Source: Phycisphaeraceae bacterium
Lineage (GTDB): Bacteria > Planctomycetota > Phycisphaerae > Phycisphaerales > UBA1924
DNA: 64,000 bases
Assembly (NCBI GenBank): GCA_019636625.1
Contig: JAHBXE010000008.1
Location: 1 to 64,000 of the forward strand
Reading direction: 5' to 3'
Below the pieces are notes generated by a model that saw only the letters and a list, made by a program, of their open reading frames with translations, was not told where the DNA came from and did not search any database. This document shows, one piece after another, positions 48,105 through 57,225 of the stretch (the first letter of the stretch is position 1; every line of letters starts with the position of its first letter). Both the position numbers and the translations under genes were made by a program.

Positions 48105-48157
48105 ACAGGCCGCACGCACGGGGAAGCGCCGTCCAGCATCGCGGGTATCCTCTCGCC

Positions 48158-49243
48158 ATGCCCCGGCCCTTTGACATCCACCCGGATATTCGCGAAGCCT
48201 CCACCCTCCCCGCCTGGGCCTATGCCGATCCCGGTGTCTACGCCGCTGCGCGAGAGCGAATCTTCGCCCGCTCCTGGCAGTTCATCGGCGACACCGACTC
48301 GATCAAGGTACCCGGCCAGGTCCATCCCGTTACTTTCCTCCCCGGCTGCATCGACGAGCCCCTCCTCCTCACCCGCGACCACGCCGACACCCCCCACTGC
48401 CTCTCCAACGTGTGCACCCACAGAGGCACACTCTTGTGTAACGGCCCCGGCCACGAGAAGAACTTGGTCTGCCGCTACCACGGCCGACGATTCGACCTGG
48501 ACGGCACGTTCCGCTACATGCCCGAGTTCGAACAGGCCAAGGGCTTCCCTTCGCCCGCCGACAACCTGCCCCGCATCCAGTTCCACACTTGGGGCAAGTT
48601 CATCTTCGCCGCCCTCGACCCCGCCTTCCCGATCGCCGACCTCCTTGACCCCATGGCCGCCCGGCTCGCCTGGCTCCCCCTCCACGAGTTCACCTTCGAC
48701 GCCTCCCGCTCGCGCGACTACCTCGTCCACGCCAACTGGGCCCTCTATTGCGACAACTACCTCGAAGGCTTCCACATCCCCTTTGTCCACGCCGGCCTCA
48801 ATGCCGCCATCGACTACGGCTCCTACACCACCGAGCTTTACGCCCGCTCCAACCTTCAACTCGGAATCGCCAAGGATGGGGAAGAGGCCTTCGACTTCCC
48901 CCCCGAAAGCCCCGACCGCGGCCGCCGCATCGCCGCGTACTACTACTGGCTCTTCCCGAATCTCATGTTCAACTTCTATCCCTGGGGCCTCTCCATCAAC
49001 ATCGTCCAGCCGCTTGCCGTCGACCGCACCCGCGTTTCGTTCCTTTCCTACGTCTGGAGGCCGGAAAAACTCGACCGCGGGGCCGGCGCCGGCCTCGACC
49101 GCGTCGAACGCGAAGATGAAGCCGTCGTCGAAGCCGTCCAGCGGGGGGTCCGGTCTCGTCTCTACGAGCGCGGCCGCTATTCCCCCACCCGCGAACAGGG
49201 CGTTCACCACTTCCACCGCCTCCTCGCCGCCGCCCTTGCTTGA
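48158..49243 (+). CDS. Rieske ring-hydroxylating oxygenase alpha-subunit family protein
   Basis: A 361-residue protein. The Rieske [2Fe-2S] ligands are Cys86, His88, Cys105 and His108 (CTHRG and CRYHG). The mononuclear iron site has the DNYLEGFHIPFVH motif (His206, His211), with a carboxylate expected in the C-terminal part. It therefore keeps both redox centres of the oxygenase alpha subunit. The frame is open back to 47861, inside the CotH gene, so ATG 48158 is chosen. No ferredoxin or reductase is adjacent. The substrate is unknown; demethylation or hydroxylation of an amine or aromatic compound is typical for the family. Confidence 0.88.
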   Translation: MPRPFDIHPDIREASTLPAWAYADPGVYAAARERIFARSWQFIGDTDSIKVPGQVHPVTFLPGCIDEPLLLTRDHADTPHCLSNVCTHRGTLLCNGPGHEKNLVCRYHGRRFDLDGTFRYMPEFEQAKGFPSPADNLPRIQFHTWGKFIFAALDPAFPIADLLDPMAARLAWLPLHEFTFDASRSRDYLVHANWALYCDNYLEGFHIPFVHAGLNAAIDYGSYTTELYARSNLQLGIAKDGEEAFDFPPESPDRGRRIAAYYYWLFPNLMFNFYPWGLSINIVQPLAVDRTRVSFLSYVWRPEKLDRGAGAGLDRVEREDEAVVEAVQRGVRSRLYERGRYSPTREQGVHHFHRLLAAALA

Positions 49244-49277
49244 GGGCTACTATCTCCGCCCATTTGGAGTCCGAGCC

Positions 49278-49514
49278 ATGGCCAAGAACGACATCCACCC
49301 CACGTACTACCCCTCCTGCAAGGTGTATCACAACGGCCAGGTCGTCATGACCGTCGGTTCCACCGTGCCCGAAATGCACGTCGAAGTCTGGTCCGGATCC
49401 CACCCCTTCTTCACCGGCAAGCAGACCTTCGTTGACTCCGCCGGCCGCGTCGAGAAGTTCCAGAAGAAGTTCCAAGGCAACTACTTTGTCGCCAAGGACA
49501 AGAAGAAGGCCTGA
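49278..49514 (+). CDS. rpmE: Ribosomal protein bL31
   Basis: A 78-residue protein with the bL31 pattern HPTYYPSCKVYHNGQVV, HPFFTGKQTFVDSAGRVEKF. It bridges the large and small ribosomal subunits. It keeps only one cysteine, so it is the zinc-free (C-minus) kind; where both kinds exist, the C-minus form is usually made under zinc shortage. GGAG lies 9 nt before the ATG. The gene was found inside a longer frame starting at 48171 that overlaps the oxygenase and is otherwise spurious. A strong terminator follows. Confidence 0.93.
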   Translation: MAKNDIHPTYYPSCKVYHNGQVVMTVGSTVPEMHVEVWSGSHPFFTGKQTFVDSAGRVEKFQKKFQGNYFVAKDKKKA

Positions 49515-49540
49515 TTCGGTCCAAATCCGGTCGATACCAG

Positions 49541-49575
49541 AGGCCCAGCCACACCGGCTGGGCCTTGTTGTTTCC
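49541..49575 (+). terminator. Intrinsic terminator after rpmE
   Basis: A perfect 10-bp stem (AGGCCCAGCC / GGCTGGGCCT, loop ACACC) is followed by TGTTGTTTCC. It lies 27 nt after the rpmE stop and ends that transcript before metH. Confidence 0.88.
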
Positions 49576-49661
49576 GGTGTCGATAGTCCGGAAACCACTG
49601 CCTTCATCCTTTCATCCGGATGAACGGTGCAAGAGACCGCCCGGGGAGGTATAGTTCCACC

Positions 49662-52600
49662 ATGCCCAGCCGCTTCCTGACAGAGCTCGCCCGCCGCGTC
49701 CTTGTTTTCGACGGCGCCATGGGCACCTCCATCTACTCCCGGAACCTGGATGTCCACGCCGACTACTGCGGTTGTGAAAACTGCACGGACATCCTCGTCA
49801 AGACCCGCCCGGACGTTATCCAGGACATCCACGAGTCCTTCCTGAAAGTCGGTGCCGACTGTGTTGAGACGGACAGTTTCGGCGCCAGCAAGCTCGTCCT
49901 GGCGGAGTTCGACCTCACCGATCAGTGCCGCGCCCTCAACAAAATGGCCGCCGAGGTCGCCCGCGCTGCCTGCGACCGCCACTCCACGAAGGACAAGCCC
50001 CGCTTCGTCATGGGCTCCATGGGCCCCGGAACCAAGCTCGTCACCCTCGGCAACACAACCTGGGAGGCCATGTTCGACAGTTACCGCGAACAGGCCCGCG
50101 GCCTCCTTGACGGCGGCGTCGATGCCTTCATCATCGAAACCTGCCAGGACCTGCTCCAAGTCAAGTGCGCCATCAACGCCGTCCTCGAAGCCCTCAGCGA
50201 GCGCGGCAAGACCACCGACGACCACCCCATCCTCGTCTCCGTCACCATCGAAACCACCGGCACCATGCTTTTGGGCACCGAGATCGCCGCCGCGGCGACC
50301 GCTCTTGCCAACTACCCCATCTGCTCACTCGGGCTCAACTGCGCCACCGGCCCCACGGAAATGGCCGAGCACATTCACTGGTTGGGCAGGAACTGGCCGG
50401 GCATGGGCGCCCCATCGCTCCGCGGTGGGCGGGCCATTTCCGTCATCCCCAACGCCGGCCTGCCCGTTCTCGTCGAGGGTCGAACGGAATACCCGCTCAA
50501 GCCCGAGCCCTTCGTTGAGTCACTCATCAAGTACATCGATCAGGACGGCGTCCGCATCGTCGGCGGTTGCTGCGGAACCACACCCGAGCACATCCGCCAA
50601 CTCGCCGCCGCGGTGGAAAGCGGTGCCAGACACCGGCGGCCGCCCGCGGTCATCTCCGCCCCCAAGGCCGGGGTCACCTCGCTCTACTCCGTCACGGACT
50701 ACCGCCAGGACAACTCGATCCTGATCATCGGCGAGCGCATGAACGCCTCCGGTTCTCGCGCATTCAAGAAACTCCTCGAAGCCGAGGACTGGGACGGAAT
50801 CGTCTCCCTCGCTCGCGAGCAGATGCGCCACGACGGCGCCCACGTGCTTGACCTGAACGTCGACTACGCCGGACGCGACAACGCCCGTGACATGGAGGAG
50901 GTGGTCCGCCGCGTCGTTCGCCAGGTCAACGCGCCGCTCATGCTCGACTCGACTCAAACCAAGACGATCGAGGCCGGCCTCAAGCACGCCGGCGGCAAGT
51001 GCATCATCAACTCCGCCAACTACGAGGAGGGCGACGAGAAGTTTGACCATATCTGTGGGCTGGCGAAGAAGTACGGCGCCGCCCTCGTCATCGGCTCGAT
51101 CGACGAGGACAAGGAAGCCTCCATGGCCCGAACGGCCGACCGCAAGCTCGCCATCGCCGAGCGCGGCTTCCAACGCGCCACCGGCGTGCACGGCCTCGCG
51201 CCCGAGGACCTGCTCTTTGATCCCCTCGTTCTGCCCATCTCCACCGGCATGGAGAGCGACCGCCGATCCGGCCTCGAGACCATCGAGGGTGTCCGGCGCA
51301 TCATGCAGCGCTTCCCCCAGTGCCAGACCACCGTCGGCCTCTCCAACGTCTCCTTCGGCCTCAAGCCCGCGGCCCGCGTCGCGCTCAACTCCGTCTTTCT
51401 CCACGAACTGCAGCACGCCGGCCTCACCAGCGCGATCCTCCACTTCTCCAAGATCCTGCCCCGCACCAAGATCCCCGACGACCAGTGGAACGCCGCCCTC
51501 GACCTCATCTACGACCGGCGCGACTCCGGCGACCCTCTCCAGCGGTTCATCGAACTCTTCAAGGACGTCGAAGGCTCGGGCGCGGCCAAGAAGGAAAGGA
51601 AAGTCCTCACCGTCGAGGAGCAACTCCGCGCTCACATCATCGACGGCGAGAAGGAGGGCCTGGCCGAGACCGTTCAGGCCGCGCTGGCGAAGTACAAGCC
51701 CCTCGAAATCATCAACGACCACCTCCTCGACGGCATGAAGACCGTCGGCGACCTGTTCGGCTCCGGCCAGATGCAACTTCCCTTCGTCCTGCAATCCGCC
51801 GAAGTCATGAAAATGGCGGTCGCCCAACTCGAACCGCTGATGGAGCGGGTCCAGGGCCAGAGCAAGGGCAAGATCGTCCTCGCCACCGTCAAGGGCGATG
51901 TCCACGACATTGGCAAGAACCTCGTCGACATCATCCTCAGCAACAACGGCTACACCGTCTACAACATCGGCATCAAGCAGCCAATCGCCGACATCGTCAA
52001 GGCTTGGAAAGAGCACCAGGCCGACGCCATCGGCATGTCCGGCCTGCTCGTCAAGTCCGTCAACGTGATGGAAGAGAACCTCAAGGAACTCAACGCGATG
52101 GGCCTGAACCCGCCCGTCATCCTCGGCGGCGCCGCCCTCACCCGCCACTACTGCGAGAGCCACCTCCGGGCCACCTACAACGGCCACTGCCTCTACGGCA
52201 AGGACGCCTTCGACGGCCTCCGCACCATGGACCTGATCATGGCAAGGAAGTTTGACGACCTCACCCGCGAAATCGAGGAACGCCAGGGCAAGCGTTCCAA
52301 GGCCGAGGAGTTGATCGTCAAGTCCAGGGCGGAAAGGCTCGCCGCGGCCAACGGGGGCGGATCAACAACATCGCGTGTCGATGATGCAGCGGTCGCCGTC
52401 AAGGTGCGCTCCGCCGTCTCTACCGCTGTCCCCGTGCCGCGTGCCCCCTTCCTCGGCTCCCGCGTCGTCACCGGGCTCGACCTCGACGACATCTACCCAT
52501 TCATCAACCCCGTCGCCCTCTTTCGCGGCCAGTGGCAGGTCAAGAAGGGTGCCCTCTCCGACGCCGACTACGAGGCGATGCTGGAAGACAAGATTCAGCC

Positions 52601-53294
52601 CGTGTTCGAACGTCTCAAGGCCTGCTGCCGCGATGAGCAGATCCTCCAGCCCGCCGTCGTCTACGGCTACTGGGAGTGCAACTCGGACGGCGATGACCTC
52701 GTCATCTGGGAGCCCGGGGGCCAGGGGCGAAAGTCGCAAGGCGAGAGGCAGATGTCGGACGGCGTGATGGGACGGCCAAGCGGTTCGGACCGGCGCGAAC
52801 TCGAACGTTTCACCTTCCCCCGCCAACCGGGCGGCAAGCGCCTCTGCATCAGTGACTTCTTCCGCCCCATCGAGAGCGGCCAGCCCGACATCATCGGCAT
52901 GCACTGCGTCACCATGGGCCGACGCGCCTCCGAAGAAGCCAGGAAACTGTTCGAGAGAAACGATTACACGGAATACCTATACCTCCACGGCCTCGGTGTC
53001 GAAACCGCCGAGGCCCTCGCCGAGTTCTGGCACAAGCGCATGCGCCAGGAACTCGGCATCGCGACCGACGACTCCCCCCGCATCCGCGACCTCTTCACCC
53101 AGAAGTACCGCGGAAGCCGCTACAGCTTCGGCTACCCCGCCTGCCCCAGCATGTCCGACCAGGACAAACTCTTCCGCCTCCTCCAGCCTCAGCGCATCGG
53201 CTGCGAACTCACCGAGAACTGGCAGATCGACCCGGAGCAGAGCACCAGCGCGATCATCGTGCATCACCCGGAGGCGAAGTACTTCAACGTGTGA
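49662..53294 (+). CDS. metH: Cobalamin-dependent methionine synthase
   Basis: A 1,210-residue multidomain enzyme transferring a methyl group from methyltetrahydrofolate to homocysteine through B12. The homocysteine domain has zinc ligands Cys227, Cys303 and Cys304 (LNCATGP, GGCCGT). The pterin-binding domain has IIGERMNASGSRAF and HVLDLNVDYAG. The B12 domain has DVHDIGKN with lower axial His748. The C-terminal activation domain has RGSRYSFGYPACP for S-adenosylmethionine binding. All four modules are present in normal order. ATG 49662 begins at the family start, with GGGGAGG about 11 nt upstream; 49620 would add 14 residues. No cobalamin riboswitch is visible upstream. Confidence 0.97.
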   Translation: MPSRFLTELARRVLVFDGAMGTSIYSRNLDVHADYCGCENCTDILVKTRPDVIQDIHESFLKVGADCVETDSFGASKLVLAEFDLTDQCRALNKMAAEVARAACDRHSTKDKPRFVMGSMGPGTKLVTLGNTTWEAMFDSYREQARGLLDGGVDAFIIETCQDLLQVKCAINAVLEALSERGKTTDDHPILVSVTIETTGTMLLGTEIAAAATALANYPICSLGLNCATGPTEMAEHIHWLGRNWPGMGAPSLRGGRAISVIPNAGLPVLVEGRTEYPLKPEPFVESLIKYIDQDGVRIVGGCCGTTPEHIRQLAAAVESGARHRRPPAVISAPKAGVTSLYSVTDYRQDNSILIIGERMNASGSRAFKKLLEAEDWDGIVSLAREQMRHDGAHVLDLNVDYAGRDNARDMEEVVRRVVRQVNAPLMLDSTQTKTIEAGLKHAGGKCIINSANYEEGDEKFDHICGLAKKYGAALVIGSIDEDKEASMARTADRKLAIAERGFQRATGVHGLAPEDLLFDPLVLPISTGMESDRRSGLETIEGVRRIMQRFPQCQTTVGLSNVSFGLKPAARVALNSVFLHELQHAGLTSAILHFSKILPRTKIPDDQWNAALDLIYDRRDSGDPLQRFIELFKDVEGSGAAKKERKVLTVEEQLRAHIIDGEKEGLAETVQAALAKYKPLEIINDHLLDGMKTVGDLFGSGQMQLPFVLQSAEVMKMAVAQLEPLMERVQGQSKGKIVLATVKGDVHDIGKNLVDIILSNNGYTVYNIGIKQPIADIVKAWKEHQADAIGMSGLLVKSVNVMEENLKELNAMGLNPPVILGGAALTRHYCESHLRATYNGHCLYGKDAFDGLRTMDLIMARKFDDLTREIEERQGKRSKAEELIVKSRAERLAAANGGGSTTSRVDDAAVAVKVRSAVSTAVPVPRAPFLGSRVVTGLDLDDIYPFINPVALFRGQWQVKKGALSDADYEAMLEDKIQPVFERLKACCRDEQILQPAVVYGYWECNSDGDDLVIWEPGGQGRKSQGERQMSDGVMGRPSGSDRRELERFTFPRQPGGKRLCISDFFRPIESGQPDIIGMHCVTMGRRASEEARKLFERNDYTEYLYLHGLGVETAEALAEFWHKRMRQELGIATDDSPRIRDLFTQKYRGSRYSFGYPACPSMSDQDKLFRLLQPQRIGCELTENWQIDPEQSTSAIIVHHPEAKYFNV

Positions 53295-53393
53295 GCCATC
53301 CCACGGCGACAAGCCGCACGACAAGACATCTCGCGATAGACCCACAGCCAATACGCACCCCGCCGCTCCGGCGAAGTCGCGACAATCAGGAAG

Positions 53394-53480
53394 CGGAGAG
53401 GGGGGGATTCGAACCCCCGATAGAGTTACCCCTATACAGCATTTCCAGTGCTGCTCCTTCAGCCACTCGGACACCTCTCC
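53394..53480 (-). tRNA. tRNA-Ser, anticodon GGA
   Basis: On the minus strand, GGAGAGG (53480-53474) pairs with CCTCTCC (53401-53395) as the acceptor stem. The anticodon stem CAGCA/TGCTG encloses the loop CTGGAAA, giving anticodon GGA (serine, UCC/UCU codons). A long variable arm (TATAGGGGTAACTCTA region) and the T-loop GGTTCGAATCC confirm a class II serine tRNA. CCA is not encoded. Confidence 0.96.
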
Positions 53481-53599
53481 TAAGGTCTGCTTGTGGCAGG
53501 GGCTGAGTTTAGCCTGTCAACACTCCGACATCCCGCCTCACGCCTCGACCGGGGCTTTGCCGCACCGCCCCAGCCCTTCTTGCGTCTGGCCCTTCGACT

Positions 53600-54370
53600 T
53601 CACCGCTGCGCGGCCGCGTGCGACTGTTGTTCTTCAGGCACCAGCACCACCCGCGCCACAGCGATACCCAGCGCCGCCCCCACCACCACATCGCTGGCAT
53701 AGACCGTCCCTGACATCAACACCGCCCCCACCGCCACCACCACCAGCATGACCATCCACGCCCGCCAGGTCGGCCGCACCGCTCCGATCGTCCACGCCGC
53801 GAACAGCGCATACGCCACCTCCCGCGACGGCATCGACCAGAGGTCCGAAATCCCCGGCACCCAGAACTCCCACGCGTGCCGGATTCCAACCGCCGGAGAC
53901 AACGGGTATTGGCCAAACGGCGAAACGAAGTACCCCGGGTCCTCCAACACCGGCCGCGGCCGACCCACCACCATTGGCATCACGCGGCTGATCAGAAACA
54001 GCGCAATGAACCCCGCCGCCCAGCGCACCGCCGTCGCCCGCCCGGCCCCCGTTCGGCTCATCACCACCGGCGCGCTCACCACGCACGCCAGCAACGAAAT
54101 CCCCAGCATCGCCGATGCCGCCCCCGGTCCGAACGACGATACACCTTTGATCCACTCCGCCACCTTCCCATCCCACTGATGCACCACGACTGCCCCCACC
54201 GCCCCCCACAACACCGGGATCGTCCACGCCCGCCGAGATGGATGCCCTACCCACTCCCGCAGCGGCCGCAACACCCACATCACCACCGCCCATGCGTGAT
54301 GAACCATCCGAACCGCCCACGGCAGGCCCCGGTTATAGTCGCGGGAGTTTTCAACTTCAGGAATCATCAT
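53600..54370 (-). CDS. PAP2-superfamily membrane protein with degenerate active site
   Basis: The protein has up to 256 residues and about six membrane helices. It looks like a PAP2 lipid phosphatase: GRPRP matches the end of motif 1. Motif 2 (normally PSGH) reads PSRE, and motif 3 (SRxxxxxHxxxD) reads SGTVYASDVVVGA, without the catalytic His. So the fold is recognisable but the two catalytic histidines are missing. Starts are uncertain: ATG 54370 and 54367 have no Shine-Dalgarno, and ATG 54307 is a possible later start. It diverges from the glycosyltransferase gene with the start codons overlapping. Confidence 0.72.
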   Translation of the reverse strand: MMIPEVENSRDYNRGLPWAVRMVHHAWAVVMWVLRPLREWVGHPSRRAWTIPVLWGAVGAVVVHQWDGKVAEWIKGVSSFGPGAASAMLGISLLACVVSAPVVMSRTGAGRATAVRWAAGFIALFLISRVMPMVVGRPRPVLEDPGYFVSPFGQYPLSPAVGIRHAWEFWVPGISDLWSMPSREVAYALFAAWTIGAVRPTWRAWMVMLVVVAVGAVLMSGTVYASDVVVGAALGIAVARVVLVPEEQQSHAAAQR

Positions 54371-56111
54371 GGTCGGCGACGGTTCAAGCGTGTCAGGGGA
54401 AGTGATCGATGGTCAGGGTGAGTCGCCCGATCGGTCGGCCGCGCCCCTCATGCCCCGCGCCGGCGCCGCCACGCTCATCCTGCTCTGCCTTCTAGTCTAC
54501 CTCCCCGGCTTCTTCGGCGTGCCGCCCACTGACTCCGAATCCTGTTGGGCCCAAGGCTCGCGGCAGGTCTTCGAGTTCCTCACCTTCGCGCCAACCCACC
54601 GCGACCCCGCTCGCCACAACGCCATCATCCCCCGAATCGCTGACCAGCCACAAACCGGCTCGCCCCCACTCCCTTTCTGGTTGCAGGCAGCCTCCGCCGC
54701 GGCCCTCTCTGGCGGTAATCCGTACCGCGATGCCATCTTCATGTACCGCCTCCCCTCACTCCTCGCGGCCATCCTCCTTGTCCTCATCGTTCGACGCCTC
54801 GCCACCGAACTCTTCGATCCCTCCGCGGGCCGACTTGCCGCGGCGTTCATCGCCCTTTGCCCCCTCGCCCTCTGGCATGCACGCCAGGCCACACCCGCGA
54901 TGCTCACCGCCGCCGCCACGGCCTGGGCCATGCTCCTGCTCTGGCGCGCCGCCGCGCCCAGCGACGCCACCGTCTTCCTCACACGCCGAAGCGCGGCCTT
55001 GTTCTGGATCCTTCTCGCCCTCGCCGCCCTCTCCGGTGGTCTCCTGTCGCTCCTGATCATCGTCGCGACCATCGTCACCTGCGCCATGCTCCTCGGCCGC
55101 AAGGTTCTCATTGAACTCCGTCCCTTCGTCGGCATCCCGATTCTGGCCGTGTCCCTCGGCGCTTACACCGCCGCCGCGCTCCAGCACGCCGATGCCCCGA
55201 CTCTCCTCTCCGCCTGGACCGCTCACCTGCTCTGGAACGGCGCCGCTACGTTCCTCCCACCCGGAATCTACCTCGCCACTCTCCCTGCCGCCGCTTGGCC
55301 CGGCGTGCTGCTGGCGCCCGCCGGCTTGCTTCTCGTGTGGAAACTCGGACGCGGACGCTCCGCGGGCACGATTCACCCCGGCTATGCCTTCCTCCTCGCA
55401 TGGATCGCACCAATGTGGGTTCTCCTCGAGGCCGCCCCCGGCAAGACCTCCGGCCTCACCCTCCTTCTTGCCACACCGCTGTCCATCATCGGCGCCCGCG
55501 CACTCCTTGCCGCATCCGCCGGCGCGCTGCCAGATCTTGAATCACGCCTCACCTCCATAGGCAAGACCACCTGGCTCATCGCCGGCGCTGCCATCGCTTT
55601 CGCGGCCATCTCTCTCTTCCTCCTCCGCCTTCTCTTCTGGCCGGGCTCCACGGCCGCCGCCATCGGCGCCGGCCTCGTTTCCTTCCTCGGCGCGTTGCTC
55701 CTCTTCCGCTCCCTCGCCGCGGCGTGGCGGTCCATCCTCAAGGGACTCCACGCCCGCGCCGCCATCGCCGGCGTCGGCGCCATGCTCGTCATCGCCATCC
55801 TCGTACCCACCGTCGCCCTTCCCCGCTTCCTTGGGCTCAGCCGCGACCTCGCCTCAGCCCTCGAGCGCATCGACCCCTCCGGATCTCGCCCCGTCGCCGC
55901 CATCGGCTTTCAATCCTCCAGCCTGGTCTTCCTCACCCGCGCCAGAATCCAGTCACCCGCCGACATCACCGCTTGGCAAGCCGCCAATCCCTCCGCCCTG
56001 CTCATCCGCGACAACGCCGAATCCGACCCTCAACCCCTCGCCACCGTTACCGGCTTCGATGCTTCCTCGGGCAAGCCCCGCCGCCTCGAAATCGTGGAGG
56101 CGCCCAGGTGA
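54369..56111 (+). CDS. ArnT/PMT-like membrane glycosyltransferase (GT39/83 type)
   Basis: A 580-residue membrane protein with about 11 helices. The first periplasmic loop has PPTDSESCWAQGSRQVFEF, corresponding to the acidic catalytic motif region of ArnT/PMT enzymes, and QPQTGSPPLPFWLQA follows in the typical place. Such enzymes move a sugar from a lipid-phosphate donor to lipid A or protein. AGGA lies 6 nt before ATG 54369, which supports this start. The stop overlaps the truB start as GTGA, so the two are coupled. The sugar and acceptor cannot be deduced. Confidence 0.82.
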   Translation: MVGDGSSVSGEVIDGQGESPDRSAAPLMPRAGAATLILLCLLVYLPGFFGVPPTDSESCWAQGSRQVFEFLTFAPTHRDPARHNAIIPRIADQPQTGSPPLPFWLQAASAAALSGGNPYRDAIFMYRLPSLLAAILLVLIVRRLATELFDPSAGRLAAAFIALCPLALWHARQATPAMLTAAATAWAMLLLWRAAAPSDATVFLTRRSAALFWILLALAALSGGLLSLLIIVATIVTCAMLLGRKVLIELRPFVGIPILAVSLGAYTAAALQHADAPTLLSAWTAHLLWNGAATFLPPGIYLATLPAAAWPGVLLAPAGLLLVWKLGRGRSAGTIHPGYAFLLAWIAPMWVLLEAAPGKTSGLTLLLATPLSIIGARALLAASAGALPDLESRLTSIGKTTWLIAGAAIAFAAISLFLLRLLFWPGSTAAAIGAGLVSFLGALLLFRSLAAAWRSILKGLHARAAIAGVGAMLVIAILVPTVALPRFLGLSRDLASALERIDPSGSRPVAAIGFQSSSLVFLTRARIQSPADITAWQAANPSALLIRDNAESDPQPLATVTGFDASSGKPRRLEIVEAPR

Positions 56112-56848
56112 ACGCCCCACCAACCCCATCCGGCCTGCTCATCATCGACAAGCCCGAACGCATCACTTCCATGCACGTCTGCCGCATTGTCCGCGGCAAA
56201 CTGGTCGGCGGCGGCGCACCCAAGCGCGTCAAGGTCGGTCACGCCGGAACTCTTGACCCCCTCGCCACCGGCGTCATGGTCATCCTCATCGGCAAGGCCA
56301 CCAAGCTCTGCGACGCCTTCATGGCCGGCGAGAAACGCTACACCGCCGACATCGACCTCTCCGCCACCTCCAGCACCGACGACCTCGAAGGCCGCATCTC
56401 CCCGCTCCACGACCTCGCTCCCCCAACACCCGACTTCATCGCACAGACTTGTACATCCTTCACCGGTGTCATTCAGCAGCGCCCGCCCGCCCACTCCGCC
56501 ATCTGGGTCGACGGCACCCGCGCCTACAAGATCGCCCGCGCCGCCGAAATGGGCCATGCCCCGGAGCTCACGCTCCCCGCCCGACCCGTCACCATCCACG
56601 CCCTCTCCATCCTCGAATACCGCTGGCCCATCCTCCGTCTCGACATCCGCTGCGGCAAGGGCACCTACATCCGCAGCCTTGCCCGCGACCTCGGCGCGGC
56701 GATGAACGTCGGCGGAATGCTCGTGGCCCTCCGCCGCACCGCCGTCGGCCCCTTCACCATCGACCGAGCCGTGCTCCCCTCCGCCCTCCCCGAAATGCTC
56801 GCCCAGAAGAACCTCCTCGACCCCACGCCCTTCCTCGCCGCCCTGTAG
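56108..56848 (+). CDS. truB: tRNA pseudouridine synthase B
   Basis: A 246-residue enzyme that makes pseudouridine 55 in tRNA T-loops. It has GLLIIDKPERITS near the start, HAGTLDPLATG with catalytic Asp50, GEKRYTADI and the QRPPAHSAIWVDGTRAYKIAR segment, plus CGKGTYIRSLARDLG. GTG 56108 overlaps the preceding stop (GTGA) and has GGAGG 7 nt upstream; the longer frame from 55724 is spurious. It lacks a long C-terminal PUA extension, as short bacterial forms do. Confidence 0.95.
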   Translation: MNAPPTPSGLLIIDKPERITSMHVCRIVRGKLVGGGAPKRVKVGHAGTLDPLATGVMVILIGKATKLCDAFMAGEKRYTADIDLSATSSTDDLEGRISPLHDLAPPTPDFIAQTCTSFTGVIQQRPPAHSAIWVDGTRAYKIARAAEMGHAPELTLPARPVTIHALSILEYRWPILRLDIRCGKGTYIRSLARDLGAAMNVGGMLVALRRTAVGPFTIDRAVLPSALPEMLAQKNLLDPTPFLAAL

Positions 56849-56872
56849 CGCGCTCTGCCCGGCGCTCTCACA

Positions 56873-57163
56873 TTACCCGCCGACTGCCGCCGCGAACTTC
56901 CCTTCGCTTCCCCCAGCCACGGCGCTCCACACCAAACTGCTGCTTCTCATCTCCACCACGACGCCGAGCGAGGCGCATTCCAGCCGCGACCCCGGCGGCA
57001 TCGTCGCCAACATGCCCGGCAAGTCCGTTTGCCTTGCGGTCAGCCCCGTGCACGTCCCCGCCCGCTTGAACACCAGGTCGCTCACTCCAAGTTCCGCCAT
57101 CGCCCCGGCGACCCGGATCGCCTGCTCAAACACCGTCCCTCCCGGCACCCGTCGCGCTGTCAC
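56873..57163 (-). CDS. Hypothetical small protein
   Basis: A 96-residue reading frame from GTG 57163 that fills the otherwise empty gap between truB and the membrane protein gene. Composition is protein-like (VFEQAIRVAGAMAELGVSDL, SRLECASLGVVVEM) rather than the Arg/Pro-rich pattern of shadow frames. No Shine-Dalgarno is obvious and I recognise no family. It is on the same strand as, and 62 nt downstream of, the membrane protein gene. Confidence 0.5.
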   Translation of the reverse strand: MTARRVPGGTVFEQAIRVAGAMAELGVSDLVFKRAGTCTGLTARQTDLPGMLATMPPGSRLECASLGVVVEMRSSSLVWSAVAGGSEGKFAAAVGG

Positions 57164-57225
57164 AGTCAGTCCCTCCGCGCATCAAAGTCCCAGCTCGGCG
57201 GGACTTCGAGTCTCCCCCACACCCC

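Noticed and set aside
49515-49661. Cobalamin riboswitch before metH
   Set aside because: Only the rpmE terminator and about 85 nt remain; no B12-box-like sequence was seen and the space is too short.
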